A stretch of 64,000 nucleotides of DNA from Gnetum montanum (Eukaryota > Streptophyta > Gnetopsida > Gnetales > Gnetaceae). The notes under the pieces are model-generated. The model ran no database searches. It was not told the origin of the DNA and was given only the letters and a program-made list of their open reading frames with translations. The stretch is from positions 252,486-316,485 of the forward strand of contig MNCI01015670.1 of assembly GCA_015680685.1 (NCBI GenBank), given 5' to 3'. The position numbers and the translations under genes were made by a program. Of this stretch, positions 1 to 11,427 are shown one piece after another (the first letter of the stretch is position 1; every line of letters begins with the position of its first letter).

Positions 1-959
1 TGTTACAGTTGCGTGAGTTCTCTGCGAACCATTGTACATGTGCGGAGAGGCCTAGAGCAGGTTCTTGAAAAAGGACATGGTAGAAGGCGTTTTCAGTGTT
101 CTGTCAATAACCGTATCATTACTACGATAGGATTCACTTTCAATTACACTACGCACCGTTTACACCTCTTATGTGTCAGCTAATAACTTCATGCTGCTTC
201 TCCTTTGGCATGACTGGTATCCTCGTCCTGTTGAAATTCCATTTATGGAGACATTGGTATCTATATAGGGCTATGAATGCCTTGATATGTTAGAAGTATG
301 AATAGGAACACCATTCTGTGGCAGCCGAAACGGTGCCAGCCAGCGTTGATGTTCTGCAGACTGCAGGTTATGCGTACGGTTAGGAATAGTGCCATCATTC
401 TCGAGTTTAAATCAACACGCCTGACGTTACACAGCTGCGTTTCCCAACTACTTGCATTTGGAAATTAAATCAAGCACGAATAATAATTTTTGCTGACCTG
501 AATTACGACGAGATTATATGATAGCCTGCAAAAGGTGTAGATCGACGTAACCTGGACGTCGATACCAATCACAATCTTCGCCGTCGATAGGAACCTGCGC
601 CAATAACTTACCTGCGAAGTGTAAATGTATTCGTTTGGAGCTCTCACCAGTGAATCGACTATACGTTGGATGCTTATATGCAATGTTTAAACGTTAAAGA
701 CCCTTACATGTCATCTCGTCTTTTTTTTTTAAATTGATATAACACAGGGGAACAACAGGAACTAATAACACTGAGCGGCGCTCTAGATTAGTAATTTCAG
801 CTAAGACATTGCCCAAAAAAATATACATATAGATATTTTGAGAATTAAGAAAATGGATTTCAATTTAAAACAACGTTACCAGTGCATTTATAAATTGTAC
901 AAATATCTCATGTTTGTTCATAATCTCTAAGAAGATAGAGAGCTTAAGCTCCATGGTCA
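1..959. other. Unassigned sequence, no gene recognised
   Basis: No coding region, RNA gene or repeat could be recognised. The first 700 bases are less AT-rich than what follows, and the only open stretch (about 70 codons on the minus strand near 465-683) has no recognisable motif. It could be old intergenic or intronic sequence. Confidence 0.4.
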
Positions 960-1220
960 TTTAATACTAATAATTTTAATTATAAAAAGGGTTATACATT
1001 TAAATTATTATTTTAATAAATGCAAAAGAATTAATTGTTAAGAGTTTGTAGACTATTTTGAATATTTGTTCTTTTATAATTCTTCTATCATTTGATATTA
1101 ACAATTTTAATCATAAAAAAGGGTTATGCATTCAAATTATAATTTTAATAAATGCAAAAGAATTAATTATTAACATTCCATAGACTCTTTTGAATATTTG
1201 TTCTTCTATAATTCTTCTAA
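960..1220. repeat. Two-copy tandem duplication, period about 131 bp
   Basis: The stretch around 960-1089 is repeated at about 1091-1220. Both copies contain AATTTTAAT-ATAAAAA-GGGTTAT, then TTTTAATAAATGCAAAAG, then GAATATTTGTTCTT followed by TATAATTCTTCT. The copies differ by scattered substitutions, so the duplication is not recent. No coding content is visible. Confidence 0.8.
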
Positions 1221-1313
1221 AGTTTCTATTCTCTCCTCTCCCACACCCCATTGTGCCCGCTAATGGCAACAATGAAAAACAAAGGCATGGAGTACCTCAA
1301 GCTATTTGATAAT

Positions 1314-1505
1314 GGAAATGGAGATGCTATGAATTTTGAAAACATTTAAAATACAATATCTTGCTTATGTCAATGTACCCAAATGCAATGCATTGTAAGA
1401 AATTTTTGTGGAAATGGAGATGCTATGAATTTTGAAAACATTTTAATTACAATATCTCACTTATGTCTAATGTGTTCAAATGTAATACACTATAGGAAAT
1501 TATTG
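1314..1505. repeat. Two-copy tandem duplication, period about 96 bp
   Basis: GGAAATGGAGATGCTATG begins at 1314 and again at 1410. Each is followed by AATTTTGAAAACATTT, an ACAATATCT block and a diverged remainder. It lies about 90 bp after the 131-bp duplication, so two independent local duplications sit side by side. Confidence 0.8.
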
Positions 1506-2359
1506 TGTTCGTCTTCAAGGTTGGTTAAGTGCTAGTTGGTATATTTGTTCTTCAAGAGTAACTTTAAACCATTTTTAATTTGTGCTTTGCTATTTGTGTA
1601 CTACTATATAGGAATAGCAACTAGCAAATAGATTGACTTTGAATTAAGGTCTTCCCTTATATTATTCAAGTAGAAATGTTTTTTATTTCTACATTTCCCT
1701 AAAGATTTTGAAGTGTCATTGTCTACTTAGAATCAAAATAAAGAATGTCATCTTGAATACCCCTTTTATTGAACCAAAAAACTTCTTCATGAAACCATCC
1801 TTTATCTTGGATGGTTAACGTCACATTGTAGAAGTATTTATCCAATGAAATTTCAACAAGATTGAGTGTAAGCTATAAACCTAGACATGACATCATCTTT
1901 TCTTAAAGAAGCATAATATTATATTGTATTTATATCTTCACTTTGAACTCTTCTAATAGCAAAAGCTTATAAATTTCTTTTATCTCTTTCTAATACTTTG
2001 TAGCTTAACTAGCAACTAATACAACATACACTTATAGAACATTTGGCTAGACAATAACATGATATAGTTCCTTTTAGGCATATGTGCTTTTCAAGTCAAA
2101 TAAAAAAGGATTATCACCTTGAGGCTTAATACTTAGCCTACTAAGCAAGATCCTAAGTGAGCTTGTAGATGATCAAAAGTCTAATATCTTTTTGAGTAGT
2201 TGCATCCAAGTTCAAATCCAAGCCTTTAAGACTAATGAACATCTTACCATTACTCCAAAAATCAGGTTTTTCTTCAAGGAAAATAAGGCTTTCATATCTC
2301 CATGCACTAATTCCAATATCTGTGAAAGTACCAATTAGAAGAGTCAAAATAAGATGACA
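1506..2359. other. AT-rich sequence flanking element A
   Basis: No confident gene. On the minus strand a 64-codon open stretch (2347 to 2153) reads like degraded coding sequence (WRYESLIFLEEKPDFW near its middle), but I cannot assign it to a family. It may continue the LINE relic found on the same strand on the far side of element A. Confidence 0.3.
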
Positions 2360-2364
2360 CCACC
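2360..2364. repeat. Left target-site duplication of element A (CCACC)
   Basis: CCACC directly precedes the LTR start TGATGA. The same five bases follow the other LTR at 15606-15610. A perfect 5-bp duplication is the usual footprint of an LTR-retrotransposon integrase and fixes both element ends. Confidence 0.95.
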
Positions 2365-3267
2365 TGATGAGCGGCTAGGTACCCCTATGCCCAATCATAT
2401 GAATCACGAGCATTCACGCGCGACTTGGTCAAAATTCGCAAATTGTAAGCACTTAACATACACCAGACTTCTAACCAGTGAAACCTTGGGTTAGAACGGT
2501 CATTGTCATCCTAATCTCACTTGTGAGGTTTTGTTTATGATAGTTAAGTGAGACTAAGGCTAATGATTTTTATATCTTTTTAATTATCTTTTTGGTGACT
2601 AATTGAGGTATGGAAAGTAAGGAATAAACTATTATCTAATCTCTAATTTTCCTAGCTTATATTCTAACTATTCCTAGCATAAGTATCCAGTCCCATCTTC
2701 CGAGCACGTTCTGAGCATCTCCTAACACTTCTGGGTTACTAGACATTAAGCGTCACTGGGCTTACCAAGTGTTTGGGTTACGTTTGAGATGGTTGTACTT
2801 ATGGCCTTAACGAGCTACGAATGAATAATAGCAATTGAAATTATAATAACGAAAACTTAAGTAAGTAACAAGTAACTAATAAAGCATAAACATATTAAAC
2901 TATTAAGTGCATAAAATAACAAAGTCCAAATGCTGCAAGCAATGCTTGAATAGTTCGTCTTTATTGCCATCACACCAATGGGCTTAGATACATCAACGCT
3001 TGAATAAAGAGTCGACCACTTTTCTTACACCTGCTGTAGGCACTTGGAAAATATTCTATCTCTTGCGGGAACAAACTGGAAGAGCTTCGCTACAACTACT
3101 CAAAAAGATGCCTAAATGAGGCAGAAGGCTCTTTTATTTATAGGTCGGGAAAGGTGGCTATGTAAATGAGGCCACGTCAATGCAAAGAGGCTACGTCGAT
3201 AGGCCCGCATCGACGTGGCCACGTATACGTGGCCTAGCTGATGCATTGACTTAATGACACTTCATCA
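2365..3267 (-). repeat. Element A 3' LTR
   Basis: This 903-bp copy matches 14703-15605 along its whole length. On the minus strand it carries a TATA-like box, TATAAATA (3142-3135), about 75 bp downstream of a perfect 18-bp palindrome at 3217-3234 whose half is GGCCACGTA. The remaining sequence is non-coding. Confidence 0.95.
3217..3234. promoter_or_regulatory. Perfect 18-bp palindrome upstream of the LTR TATA box
   Basis: GGCCACGTA is followed immediately by its reverse complement TACGTGGCC. The position is in U3 about 75 bp upstream of the TATA-like box in element orientation. The other LTR has the same site with two changes (15555-15572), and the solo LTR near 52200 keeps pieces of it. The perfect dyad is seen; a role as a dimeric factor site is inferred. 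It contains an ACGT core, as many plant bZIP sites do. Confidence 0.55.
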
Positions 3268-3276
3268 TACCCCCAC
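3268..3276 (-). promoter_or_regulatory. Polypurine tract of element A
   Basis: On the minus strand GTGGGGGTA abuts the 3' LTR start. This is where plus-strand DNA synthesis would be primed. Elements B and D have related G-rich tracts at the same place (TGGGCGTA and TTTTGGGGGAA). Confidence 0.7.
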
Positions 3277-3439
3277 GACTAAGCAAAAACTCGTCCTTGA
3301 GTTACTTTACAATTTGGAAGGTATGGATTCTTATTTACAACACACATAACTTAAACACATACATGACACACACATGACTCAACATGAAATGACCAAGTGC
3401 CCGAGTTATAGAGGAGGACAAATTACAAAAAAGGTAGTG

Positions 3440-6372
3440 TTTAGAGAAAAAATTGAACACCTCGTTGGTCTTGGAGCCTCTGCTGTGTAGGATGATGCAC
3501 AAAATTGTTGGAGAAGATCACATCGTCCCTGGGGGCGGTGGTTCTAACAGACCTTCTCCAGCCTCTGGCCCATGCGTTGGTGGCGGCACAGATGTTGGTA
3601 GCCTCGTGGCAGCTGCAACTTTTGGAGGTAGTTGGAAAGCCTCCAAGAGAACCCTCATTTTTTCTTCTTTGCTTCTGGGGTCGTTCACGGTCCAGGTAGC
3701 TTCTCCAATGTGTGCTGGAATTGGAACTTCCCAAGGGTAAGGCAGTGCTAGAATGAGTTCTTTTAAGTTGACAAACCAGGCTACGAACTGCTTGCATTCG
3801 ATGTCAAATGCTTGAATTGATGCCTATAGCTGCTGGTAGTCATTCATTCTTCAGGCCAGGTCCTCCATGACTGTACGTTGTCCTTCAAAGCTTGGGCGGA
3901 GGACCTCGAGTTCTGCGTTTACTATTTCCAGCTTTTGTTTTGTTGCCTTGTGCACTTGGAACTCACCCTCGTATAGGGAATACGAGGCGGCCACTTGTTT
4001 TTCTAACTCTGACCGCGGTCTCTCGACGGTGAGCATAGCCAGGTTTGCATATCGAAGGTTGGCCAACTCCATGTATTCTATCATTTCCTCAATCTGCAGC
4101 TCCTTTAGGTATATTTTTGCTTTATTGTAGGTGTTCAACCCATCAAAGATAAATGGCCATACATCGCCTCCCTCTTGAAGCTGTTGGAGTGCTTGGTTCA
4201 TCTGGGCTTTGGCAACTTAAATGTGCTTCTCGTTTACCTCCTTTTGCAATCCCACTTGGTCCCTATAATGATTTTTGACTTTTTCAAATTTCAAGGCCTT
4301 GTTCTTCAAAGCGGCAATTTTGATTGTAGACTTCTGTCACAATGCCCGAACCTCCTCCATTGATAGATTTCGATTTTCAACAGTCAGCCTTCTTATGTCA
4401 ACGTTCACCCTCACTAGCTCCTCCTGCTGTTGGTGGATGAAACTTTCATGTGTTTATTCTCTACACCAACATTGCGCAGGTGATGAACTTCTGCGGTTAG
4501 CTACACGTTCTCCTGGCGAACCTTTGCCAAGTCCTTTCCTAAGTAATATGCTCGAGCATCTGCTGAGGACTTGTCAAAGATCACCATCTCTTGCACATCC
4601 TCAACAACCTACAGTTTAAGTTGAAGTTGTTGAAAAGCTTCATCTCTGGTGATTTCACAGTTGAGGATGGCTGGGTTGACAAGCTGGGCTCTTAATTGGG
4701 CTACCTCAGTTGCCAAGCACTGACAAGCGGCTTGAGCAGCTTCTAGTTGCCCTTCCAAAATGAGGTTCTTGCCCCTTGCAGAGAGTAGCTCCGACTAGGT
4801 CACAGTAATGTTGTCTGGAAGGTCGAAGACATTCGGAAGCGGTTGCTCGGTTCCCACCAGTCGGTCCAACAATTCTTCATGTTGGGCTGCATCAATCTTG
4901 CTATGCGAAGTTCTGGTAGACACTTGTACATCTTGTAGTCCATGAATGTTTGGTACAGGTGCTACCGGTGCATTGAGAATCATAGCAATTGTATTAGCAA
5001 CCACTTCGGCTGCAACTTCCTATCCTTGGTGCTGCATCACCAGGATGGTTGCCTCTTCACCATCTTCTAAGCATACTGAGAAGGTAGTAGCATTCCCTGA
5101 GATTTCGAGGAATAACTGTTGAGTTATAGTTGATACAAATCGGATTCTTAGATCTGTTCTGGTTAGAATTGGTGCTCAGGTGGCGGAGAATATCAACCCT
5201 GCTTTTTCAAGCAAGCTAACTAATTGAGCCACTTGCTCCAGGTGGCTCATGGTAGGGTGATAGACCGAAGGGTCTTCTTCTCCACCACTCTTGTCGGATT
5301 GCTCTTGTTGGCTCAAGAGCATTTCTCGGATCTCGCGGATGTATTCTCTTGTGTTTTGCAAGCCTGGCTGTGTTGTTTGTGCAGGTGGTGGAGGTGGTTG
5401 CTGCTCTTCCTTTGTCTATGTGGTGGCAGGAGTTTTATCTTTCATCATCTCTCTCCATGAGGCAATTGGGGCACACTGGATTATGTCATTAGAATATCAT
5501 GCTATCCCTATCCATTTGCACAACTTTTAGATTAGGTAGGGAAAGGGGAGAGCTCGTCTTCCACGTTCATTCTCAGCGAACCTCTTTTCAATCTCCAAAA
5601 ACATCAGCTATGGAAGAATCATGGGAAATTTTCCACTCAAGGAGGCACATGCATGAACGGAGAAGGCAGTTATTTTGTTGGGTCTTACCATTGGATTCAA
5701 ATGGTAAGACACGATCTCTAAGTATACTCTCTCCACCATGGTTAGGGAGCCAAACTCCTTGCGCTCTATCCCATAGCACCATTTGGTCCATTGCACCTTT
5801 ACCTTTGGATCGGCCTGTTTCAGAATTTCCACCACATCTGCCCCAGTTTCGGGCAACCCCAGAGCCTACGCTATCGCCTTCGAAGAGTAGGAGACATAAA
5901 TTTCTTTGATTCTTACTCTAGACCCTGGTTGCCGATTCGACCAGAAGAGATAAGTTTCTCCTAAGTACCATTCACCACTAGTTGTGATGATTGGCCACAT
6001 CTGAGAGTTCTGTAGTTGAAGCCTCACGTCTTCTGGCGCGTTCTCGAGGAATGGTCTAAAATTTAGCTCTTGGAGGACCATTCGCTGCATCTCGCACGGT
6101 GTGATAGCATCAAGGTAGGCTTGGGTCAGGGTGACCTCAAGTCGCGGTGCTATCCTATGAGTCTCATCCTTGAGCGATTGCTCGCCGAGAATCTCCTCTT
6201 CGGGAATCTAATGAACAGATTCCACATCAAGTCTTTCGCGAAAGGGCCCAGTTGCATGAGAGCCCTCCGCATGCTCTAGCGGTTGCACACCTCATCCCCT
6301 TCCTGTGTGTGGGTGCTTGTCCCTTGGTTGAGACGGCCCTTCGTCCCTTGGGTGCCTTGGTTTGGGTGCCAT
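3440..6372 (-). pseudogene. Extra gene of element A, after integrase; unknown function
   Basis: A degraded coding region on the same strand as pol, read downwards from an ATG at 6372. Roughly: a short charged, proline-rich start (MAPKPRHPRDEG); a globular part (about 6180-5580) with WYLGETYLFW and WTKWCYG; a proline/glutamine-rich linker (about 5420-5340); then long glutamine- and glutamate-rich stretches (5370-5176, 4800-4690, 4201-3851) that look like coiled coil. Two stops fall within the first 200 bases of the frame (near 6296 and 6210), and frameshifts follow. Athila elements often carry an envelope-like gene here, but I see no signal peptide or membrane anchor, so I do not call it env. 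It could be another retrotransposon accessory ORF or a captured host gene. Elements B and D have nothing similar. Confidence 0.5.
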
Positions 6373-6593
6373 CTGTAATCAAACATAACCACCTATTAGA
6401 CTCTTCATAAGTAGCTTAAGGTGGTCTGTATATACTTTCTCAGTTTGACCAAGTTATGTTAATGGCACATGCACACTGTTAAGTATCCTGGAGTGTTGAT
6501 TTATGGGTAAGGGCCAAATTTTTCATAATTAACAACTAATTAATTAATTAATTAATTACACAAAGGCACCACCCCCCACAACTGAGAGCATAC
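6373..6593 (-). promoter_or_regulatory. Possible 221-bp intron just before the extra gene of element A
   Basis: On the minus strand AAAG|GTATGC gives a good 5' splice site at 6593, and TTTGATTACAG ends at 6373, directly before the ATG at 6372. The interval is AT-rich and includes an (ATTA)n run at about 6537-6556. Envelope-like genes of retroelements are often expressed from spliced RNA, so an intron here is plausible; it is unproven. Confidence 0.35.
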
Positions 6594-6724
6594 CTTTGGT
6601 TACGTAAAAAGGGCAAGGATAGGTTGATGCAGACACACGATGGAATGTAGGTGTGTTGGGAAGGGGTAGGCAGAAAAAATGGCAAAAAATCCCCTCAATT
6701 TGAACTCCAAATGATGAAAAATAA

Positions 6725-6800
6725 AAGTGTAGTGGGTGTATATATAGGGGTTGGGCGCTGCATCAACAGGGCTGCGTATACGAGGCCTCGTATACGCAGC
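6725..6800 (-). promoter_or_regulatory. Possible internal promoter: 30-bp palindrome plus TATA box
   Basis: 6771-6800 is a perfect 30-bp palindrome whose half is GCTGCGTATACGAGG. About 30 bp downstream on the minus strand lies CCTATATATAC, a TATA-like box, then about 130 bp to the possible 5' splice site. The arrangement (dyad containing GTATAC, then TATA box) copies that of the LTR U3. It would drive the extra gene separately from the LTR promoter. The sequence is seen; promoter activity is inferred. Confidence 0.4.
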
Positions 6801-6849
6801 ACTATTCACCCATGGACTAGCGTTGACCAACCCATAAAACACCCGAAAT

Positions 6850-8467
6850 GATGAATTTGAAAATCCAAATTGAGGCAGTTGAAGCGTGAGAAAGGCTCAA
6901 TCATGGTGGAAGACATGAGGAAGGGAAGGGAGCGTGAAAAAGAGAAAAAATTGGAGAACAGGATTTAAAAAGAACTATGTGAGGAAGAAATCAAATGATG
7001 GGACATTGAAAACAATCAACCAAAGAATCCAAAGGATGGGAGGCTTAACAAGCTGAACCAGGAATATGCAGGTGGGTCCTCCACATAGTAGGCAACAGCC
7101 TTTGTAGCCCCTGTATACCCTCAACACTAGGGTCCGTGGGCCCGGGTGCTAAGAATTGGTGTTGACCAAGGAAGACTCCAATCCAAGAGAACCTGCCAAG
7201 GCATGAGAGACCTACAGAAAACACGACGAACACACAAAACATAAAAAGGACAGTGAGGTGAGTATGGAGAGAAGTGGGAATAGAGGGAGAGGAGAGAATA
7301 GAAATTCCGAGTGTCGGCCACATGAAACCCCATGTGCGATCGTGGTTAAGTGACCCGGTAGAACCTTTCCTAAGTTCAGACCCAAAACCATCCGTAGTCA
7401 GTGACATCGTAGTGATAGACAAAGTCCCAACCATCCCCCAAGGAAGCAAGAATGACCCCATAGAGAACCGCCACTCCAGGAAATGTGAGAAGAAGGAAGT
7501 GAAATGGGACAAAGTTAGAGGGGACCAAGGAAGTCCCATAACTTGGGCGTGTGGCCCATGAGAGGTGGTCTAAGGGGTGTGCTTTGAATTCCCACTGTGA
7601 TTCTTTCTTCTTCTTTTTTTCTGTATGGGGGAACCACACCATGTGAAGACCGATGCATGTTGGCATGCATTTGACCAAGGGATGTGCTTTGAATCCTCAC
7701 GTTTTTTATTTTTGTGTGGTTTGTTTATTTTTTTTGTTTATTTTTGAATTTTTGGTGAGAACCACACCATGCAAGGTCGAATTGCTCAGAAGCTTTTGTG
7801 GAGAGAGACTTGGAGTGGTAGGAAATCTATAAGGACACACCAACAACCTAGGGAACATAACAGAAAAATGAATAAAGTAGTCCCCTTGAAGTCACACCTA
7901 ATTCAAGCCATTAGGTCATCCCTCAGTTAGGGAACTACACAAGTCACACATTAGTTAAAATATTTTTAATTGAAGGGGTTGCATGTTCTCAACAAAAGGA
8001 AAACCATGGAATGGTGAATGGGTGAATGATGTGGACTCACTACTGAGTTTATGACGTGAAAATAAATGTAAAATCCAAGGACAACCATGCAATGGTGGGA
8101 GCCAGATAATGAAGAAGACTATTACAGTACCCATCGTAACGAAAATCGACCACACTAGACACTTGAAGACAATACGACGACGTCTTAGCAATTATGCGAA
8201 AAAAATGGACAGATATAAAAAAAATGAAAAATAATTAAAGAAAATGAAAAGATGTTCAAAGAATGTGCAAACGTATGAACGATGGTGAAAGACAAAAAAG
8301 TGTAAAACAACAAGTGTAAACAAAAAAGTGGAAAACAAAGAAGTGTAAAACAAAAAATGACAAAATGGTGAGGGATGTAGGGAAATGGATCAGCAAGGAT
8401 GATGGTCTCCCCCACATCTGGGTGGAAAGGAGGAGATAAGAAAAATGGAGCGTGGGTGATCAGTTGA
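6850..8467 (-). other. Non-coding spacer of element A between integrase and the extra gene
   Basis: No coding region is supported. Two related blocks (about 7565-7640 and 7675-7760) each contain GTGCTTTGAATYC followed by a T-rich run and GAACCACACCATG. Element B has the same pair at 37770-37920. At 8215-8370 is a purine-rich run built on AAGTGTAAAACAA words, matched in B at 37170-37260. Conservation in two diverged elements suggests a cis-acting or structural role. Confidence 0.5.
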
Positions 8468-9850
8468 TGATTAGGTGGTGACACTGGTTGTGTGGAGCTC
8501 ACAGAAAGGTTTTAGTTGGTGGTGGTTGACTAACTGTGTTCTGGTGGGATCCCCAGGTTTGTGGATGAGCAAGGCCCTGGATGGGAAGGTTTTAGAGACA
8601 ATATAAGGTCCCTCCCATAGTGTCTGAAACTTTGTTGGTTGGGATACATGTGAGGGGTTCCAATACAACACCTTGTCTCCACATCTAAACGTGACCTTCC
8701 GAATCCTAAGATTGTGTCATTTTTTATTGTAGGCCTTGTGGGTTTTATTTGAAAATAGGGCCACTAATCGGTTCTCATCTAGCACACTTAAATTAATTAA
8801 TCGTTCATGTTGTGCTAGCAGTAGATCAAGGCTGAGGTCACTGGCTGTGGATAGTGTCCGGAGTTCTGCTTGGATTGGAAGTATTGGCAACTTTTCGTAC
8901 ACTAACTAATAGGGAGAGTACCCTACAGGAAGTTTCCAAGTAGAGCGATAGGCCCATAGGGCATCGTTGAGCTTGGTACTCCAATCCCTCCTATATTTGC
9001 TAATGGTTCGAGTAAGGATCTTGGTGATCTCCCTATTGGTGACTTCCACTTATCCATTGGCTTGGGGGTGATAGGGTGTTGTAAATTTATGTGTTACCCC
9101 TAAGCATTGCATGAGTTTTGAAAAAGTGATACCCGTGAAGTGAGTCCCATTGTCAGAAATGAGTGCACATGGCACTCCAAACCTGGTAACGATTTTTTGC
9201 TGGACAAATCGTGCGACTGTGTTGGAAGAATAGTCGATGATGGCTGCCACTTCTGCCCACTTTGTATAGTAGTCCACAACCACGATGATGTATGCCTTTC
9301 TGTTTGACAGGGGGTGATGGGCCCCATGAAGTCGATACCCCATATGTCGAAGGGCTCTAGTGGTTGGATATACTGTTGAGGTCCCTCCAACCGTGTTGTC
9401 ATCCCACCATCTCTTTGGCATCATTTGCAGGAGCGGGCGAACCATTGTGCATCCTTGAAAAGTGTAGGACAGTAATACCCTACAAGTAGGATTTTAATGG
9501 CCATTTAGTGTTTAGCATAGTGGCCTCCACAGGGGCCCTTGTGAGCATCTTGGAGGATGCATAGTGTATCATCATCAGGGACACACCATCCAACTAAGCC
9601 GTCTACGCACACCTTGTAGAGGTGGCTATTGATTTCCATGAAATGCTTGGCCTTATGGAGAAACTGTTGTTTTTGCTGATGGTTCCACTCCTTTGGTAGC
9701 TCCTGGGTTGTAAGGTATGTGAGGATGCGGTTGAACTAAGGGGATTCCTTGGGTGCTTGAGGATCAACGATGACTGTGAAGAGGATTTCATCTAGAAACT
9801 GGTCGGAAAAGGGCTCCTCCTCTTTTGCGTCATCCCATCATAACTGAGAC
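8468..9850 (-). pseudogene. Element A integrase (broken)
   Basis: Integrase inserts the reverse-transcribed element into chromosomes. On the minus strand the order is: a zinc-binding region (GGHYAKH, then CQRDGG) before 9450; the catalytic core with WGIDFMGP (first Asp, about 9332), VVDYYTKWAEV and SDNGTHF (second Asp, about 9150); TPYHPQANG; the Glu in VEVTNRE (about 9045); and a C-terminal part with LWEGPYIV near 8590. A stop replaces the Gln before VEVTNRE (CAA to TAA), and the core is spread over two frames. The three catalytic acidic positions survive. Confidence 0.88.
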
Positions 9851-10330
9851 AAGTGGTCAGCAATCACATTCTCGGTTCCCTTTTGATCTACCATGGTAAG
9901 ATCAAACTCTTGAAGAATTACCAGGCACTGGACTATGCAGGGGCTCACCGTTGGCTTGTTCATCAAGAACTAGATAGCACTATGGTCTGTGTGCACAAAC
10001 ACCTCGTATCTGAGCACATAGTGCTGGAATTTGTCCAAGGCAAACACCACCGCCATCAAATCCTTCTCAGTGGTGGTATAGTTCAGCTGAGCACCCATAA
10101 TGCTATGGCTTGCATAGTAGATATAATATGAACATTTTTGATCATCACATTGTGTAAGCATAGCTTCCAAGGCATAGTCAGAGGCATCCATCATAATGTG
10201 AAAGGGTCTAGACCAATCAGGTGCCCATAGAGCCAGAGCTTCTACGAGTTTCTGTTTCAGCTCTTGGAATGCGGACTCACATTCCTTGGTCCAGATGAAT
10301 GGAGTGTCCTTTTTTGTAAGTTCAACCAAC
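9850..10330 (-). pseudogene. Element A RNase H domain (broken)
   Basis: RNase H removes the RNA strand during reverse transcription. It reads on from the RT in the same frame: HIMMDASDYALEAMLTQ, YYASHSIMGAQLNYTTTEKDLMAVVFALDKF and VFVHTDHSAI down to about 9970, a stop, then a tail with ADHLSQL near 9850. This is the usual Ty3/gypsy domain (DAS, E in TEKD, TDH). The closing stop replaces the expected residue after TDHSAI. Confidence 0.85.
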
Positions 10331-10479
10331 GGCTGGGTGATCTTCGAGAAGCACTCAATGAAATGCCAATAGTAACCAATGTGTCTAAGGAATGACCGAA
10401 CATCTTTGATGATACTTGGTTTTTGGGTGATTTCTTGGATGACCCTGATCTTTTCAGGGTCTACGCTGATCCTTGTTGA

Positions 10480-11110
10480 TGAGATGCGATGCCCCAGCAT
10501 AATGCCCTCTTGGACCATCAAATGGCTCTTTTGCCAGTTAAGCCACAGATTGATGTCTACACACCTCTTTAGAACCTACTCTAGATGGTCCAAGGCTTGC
10601 TCGAACGTGGCCCCATAGGTGGAGAAGTCATCCATGAAGACTTCTACACCATTATCGATTGGTTGCTGGAAGATGCTTAGGACAAGGCATTGGAACGTCG
10701 CAAGCACATTGCATAGGCCAAAGGGCATCTTCTCATATGCAAAAGTCCCCCATGGACTTGTGAACATTGTTTTGGCTTGGTTCTCTGGTGCTATTTGGAT
10801 TTGGTTATAACCACTATAACCATCCAAAAAACTATAGTATCAATGTCCTGCGATGGTGTCCAACACCTGGTCCACAAATGGGAGCAGGAAGTGGTCCTTG
10901 AAGGTCGCCATATTGAGCAACTAGAAATCAATACAGATCTTCCACTTACCATCTTTCTTGGGCACAATAACGAGTGGGCTAAGCCATTAGCTATTGGCGA
11001 TAGAATAGATGAATCTCGCCTTAAGTAATTGTTCAATTTCATCTTTTATGATCTGCTTCAATTTGGGATTCAACCATCTTTGTGGCTGTTATTGTGGCTT
11101 CATGGAAGGA
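10480..11110 (-). pseudogene. Element A reverse transcriptase (broken)
   Basis: Minus-strand Ty3/gypsy RT: VPKKDGKWKICIDF near 10960, the DGYSGYNQI block near 10820, PFGLCNVLATFQ near 10710, and the catalytic FMDDF at 10638-10624, which is intact. NWQKSH and GIMLGHRIS follow. Stops lie between the blocks. Unlike elements B and D, the two catalytic Asp residues are kept. Confidence 0.9.
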
Positions 11111-11427
11111 TCAAGGTAGATCCAATGCTGGCAGACCTTGGGATCAACTCTGGTCAACTTAGGATATGACCATGCAAATGCAGCAACCCATTTGTTTACC
11201 ATCTCTAGTAATTTCTTTTTCTATTCAGGAGCAAGGGCAGCATTGATAATTACTGACTTGCCATTTTGTAAGAATGCATATTCCAAGTGAGTCGGTAAAG
11301 AATTTAGCTCCAGGGGCTCTTTTTTGAAGCTCTAAGGGATTTTTAGCATTCCCTAGTCATCTTGGTCATCAACAGTGGAGATCTGTTGATGAACCACTTC
11401 CATCTCATCCGTGCTTTCAACATAGGC

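Noticed and set aside
3453-5909. Plus-strand open stretches, some over 100 codons
   Set aside because: They are antisense to the extra gene region of element A, whose minus-strand reading has better composition and coiled-coil character.
7045-7700. Minus-strand open stretch of 164 codons and overlapping shorter ones
   Set aside because: It lies in the conserved non-coding spacer after integrase, overlaps the direct-repeat pair, and frames on both strands are equally open.
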